The translations under genes were made by a program, and so were the position numbers. Source: an uncultured bacterium (GTDB lineage: Bacteria > Patescibacteriota > Saccharimonadia > Saccharimonadales > Saccharimonadaceae). Taken from it: 7,043 nucleotides of DNA. The stretch covers positions 1-7,043 of the forward strand of contig CAISVS010000047.1 in the NCBI GenBank assembly GCA_903889015.1, given 5' to 3'. Every line of letters starts with the position of its first letter. The first letter of the stretch is position 1. The notes under the pieces were generated by a model. It was given only the letters and a program-made list of their open reading frames with translations, was not told the DNA's origin and did not search any database. Shown here in pieces: positions 5,781 to 7,043 of this stretch.

Positions 5781-6418
5781 TAAAACTGTCTACAATCAGA
5801 GTGGCAATCTCTTTCAGGAATGAACTGATGATAATATTCGGTACTTTGGCGTTTTTAATATTAATGCCAGTTATTGCCGTGGTTGTCATTGCTAATGCAG
5901 GAGTTTCGGCGGTATCAAGTGCTTTAGTATCTGTTAATCCGACAACTCAGGTTGTGAATATATATAATCCAACTGGCGGTCTAGTTACTCAATTATCATT
6001 ATCTAGTACATGGCCTGTCGCTGGCGTTGTAACGTTAGAGTTTGGCGTTTCAAATTATCCATATCAGGTTAGTCACAGCGGTATAGATATTGCTGATGTT
6101 CGTGGTGTTATTGGTCAGCCAGTTACAACATTTGCCGAAGGGACTGTCAGTAAAGTCATGAATATCGATAACCAATATGGGCGTTATGTATTTATCGATC
6201 ATGGCAATAATATAGTATCTGAATATTGGCATCTGTCATCGGCCAGTGTTATTGTCGGACAACATGTTGTTCCGGGTAATGTTATTGGGATGGAGGGTGA
6301 AACAGGTCTAGCGACTGGCCCGCACGTACATTTTCAAATTGATGTTTATGGCGTACCTGTTAATCCAAGGTCATTCATTATCGGCAACCCGCCGTTAGGA
6401 TACTCAAATGGAAATTAA
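5777..6418 (+). CDS. Membrane-anchored M23 (LytM/peptidoglycan endopeptidase) protein of the T4SS
   Basis: This 213-aa zinc metallopeptidase probably opens peptidoglycan locally for the secretion apparatus, the job done by VirB1 lytic enzymes in other systems. Residues about 17-40 form one membrane anchor after a short basic N-terminus, placing the rest outside the membrane. A linker (41-78) leads to the M23 domain at about 80-200. The zinc and catalytic residues are all visible: H100 and D104 in HSGID, H152 in EYWHLS, and H183 and H185 in GPHVHF; by comparison with LytM, H100, D104 and H185 bind zinc. The enzyme should therefore be active, unlike degenerate M23 scaffolds. The start overlaps virB4 by 4 nt with GAGG 10 nt upstream, and the end overlaps the next gene by 11 nt. 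Patescibacteria often live attached to other cells, so the target wall could be its own or the host's; this cannot be decided from sequence. Confidence 0.9.
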   Translation: MIKLSTIRVAISFRNELMIIFGTLAFLILMPVIAVVVIANAGVSAVSSALVSVNPTTQVVNIYNPTGGLVTQLSLSSTWPVAGVVTLEFGVSNYPYQVSHSGIDIADVRGVIGQPVTTFAEGTVSKVMNIDNQYGRYVFIDHGNNIVSEYWHLSSASVIVGQHVVPGNVIGMEGETGLATGPHVHFQIDVYGVPVNPRSFIIGNPPLGYSNGN

Positions 6419-7043
6419 TAAAGTTGCGAATATGATTGATAGTTCACTACCGATAATTTTGATCTTCTTAATATTGGCACTAGCCTGTGCAGCAATTACA
6501 TATGTAGTCCATAAAATTAATTTGATTAAAAAGTATCAGGACGAAAAACGATATTATTTTGAAGTTATTCCACCAGCATCGGCAGCGATTCAGGCTCAAG
6601 CAACAAGTGAATTGTTTAAAGTTTTACATGGTATCAATAAATCCCGTACATACAAAGACAGAATAGGCGGTTATCATTCACGAATCTCACTAGAAATAGT
6701 CGCCACCAAACATGACGGTATTCGATATATTATCGGTACACCAATCGATATAGCTTCTGTTGTCGAGCAGGAATTCAGGTCTTACATCAATGACGCCAAA
6801 ACAGCATCGGTCGATGATCCATATTCATCTATCTTGAACGATACAAATATACAGGCCATGGAGTATAAACTGAAGCGTCATTTTGCCTTGCCGCTGACGC
6901 CGAAAGATAGACTAGATAGCCACGATCCCCTCGCCTACTTAACTGGAAATATGACGGGTCTATCGAAAAACGAAACGATTATTTATCAGGTAATAATATT
7001 GCCTAGAGTCTTGCCTCAGGCTAAGTTGATTGCAAATAAAATA
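6408..7043 (+). CDS. Membrane-anchored T4SS protein, probably VirD4/TraG-like coupling or accessory ATPase (5' part)
   Basis: The reading frame is open for 212 codons and runs off the window end without a stop. Residues about 14-34 are a single membrane anchor, followed by a basic segment (HKINLIKKYQDEKR) and then a soluble region with YYFEVIPPASAAIQAQATSE (49-68), ELFKVLHGIN, a beta-rich ISLEIVATKHDGIRYIIGTP, a QEFRSYINDAK segment and DPLAYLTGNMTGLSKNETII (173-192). I recognise this pattern as the N-terminal part of large T4SS proteins in Patescibacteria that carry a VirD4/FtsK-type ATPase domain further on. That domain is not in the window, so the function is inferred. The ATG at 6408 has TAGGAT 6 nt upstream and overlaps the peptidase gene by 11 nt; the later ATG at 6432 lacks such a site. 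Confidence 0.7.
   Translation, partial: MEINKVANMIDSSLPIILIFLILALACAAITYVVHKINLIKKYQDEKRYYFEVIPPASAAIQAQATSELFKVLHGINKSRTYKDRIGGYHSRISLEIVATKHDGIRYIIGTPIDIASVVEQEFRSYINDAKTASVDDPYSSILNDTNIQAMEYKLKRHFALPLTPKDRLDSHDPLAYLTGNMTGLSKNETIIYQVIILPRVLPQAKLIANKI

Overview
The window looks like chromosomal or integrated-element DNA from a Patescibacteria (CPR) bacterium, most likely Saccharibacteria. This is inferred from protein families and gene order, not from a marker gene. The DNA is AT-rich, genes are packed with 4-26 nt overlaps, Shine-Dalgarno sites are clear (AAGGAG, AGGAGG), and TGA is used as a stop (standard code 11, not the UGA=Gly code of Gracilibacteria/Absconditabacteria). Every supported gene is on the + strand.

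Region 1 (about 97-1167) is an apparently intact IS30-family insertion sequence. One 333-aa DDE transposase with all three catalytic acidic residues lies between 25-bp imperfect terminal inverted repeats (21/25 identical). The transposase stop codon falls inside the right repeat. The transposase gene carries two 23-nt perfect palindromes of the same geometry, plus a 12-nt palindrome near its start. No target-site duplication is visible.

Region 2 (1168-1280) is a short intergenic stretch. It holds a small hairpin at the IS edge, a near-consensus promoter (TTGACA-18 nt-TACAAT) with an operator-like inverted repeat over its -35 box, and a strong ribosome binding site.

Region 3 (1281 to the window end) is a compact type IV secretion/conjugation (T4SS) operon of the single-membrane type. 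In order it encodes a small VirB2/TrbC-like pilin with a signal peptide, a VirB6/TrbL-like polytopic channel protein whose N-terminus repeats the pilin domain, a PrgI-family (VirB3-like) membrane protein, a TraC-like domain protein, a VirB4 ATPase, a membrane-anchored M23 peptidase, and the 5' part of a membrane-anchored protein that is probably the VirD4/TraG-like coupling or accessory ATPase, cut by the window edge. Together they would supply pilus subunit, inner-membrane channel, motor, wall-opening enzyme and probably substrate receptor. No relaxase, VirB8 or outer-membrane component is in the window.

The most unusual points are a terminator-like hairpin with a seven-T tract inside the pilin coding sequence, the pilin-domain fusion on VirB6, and the paired palindromes in the transposase.
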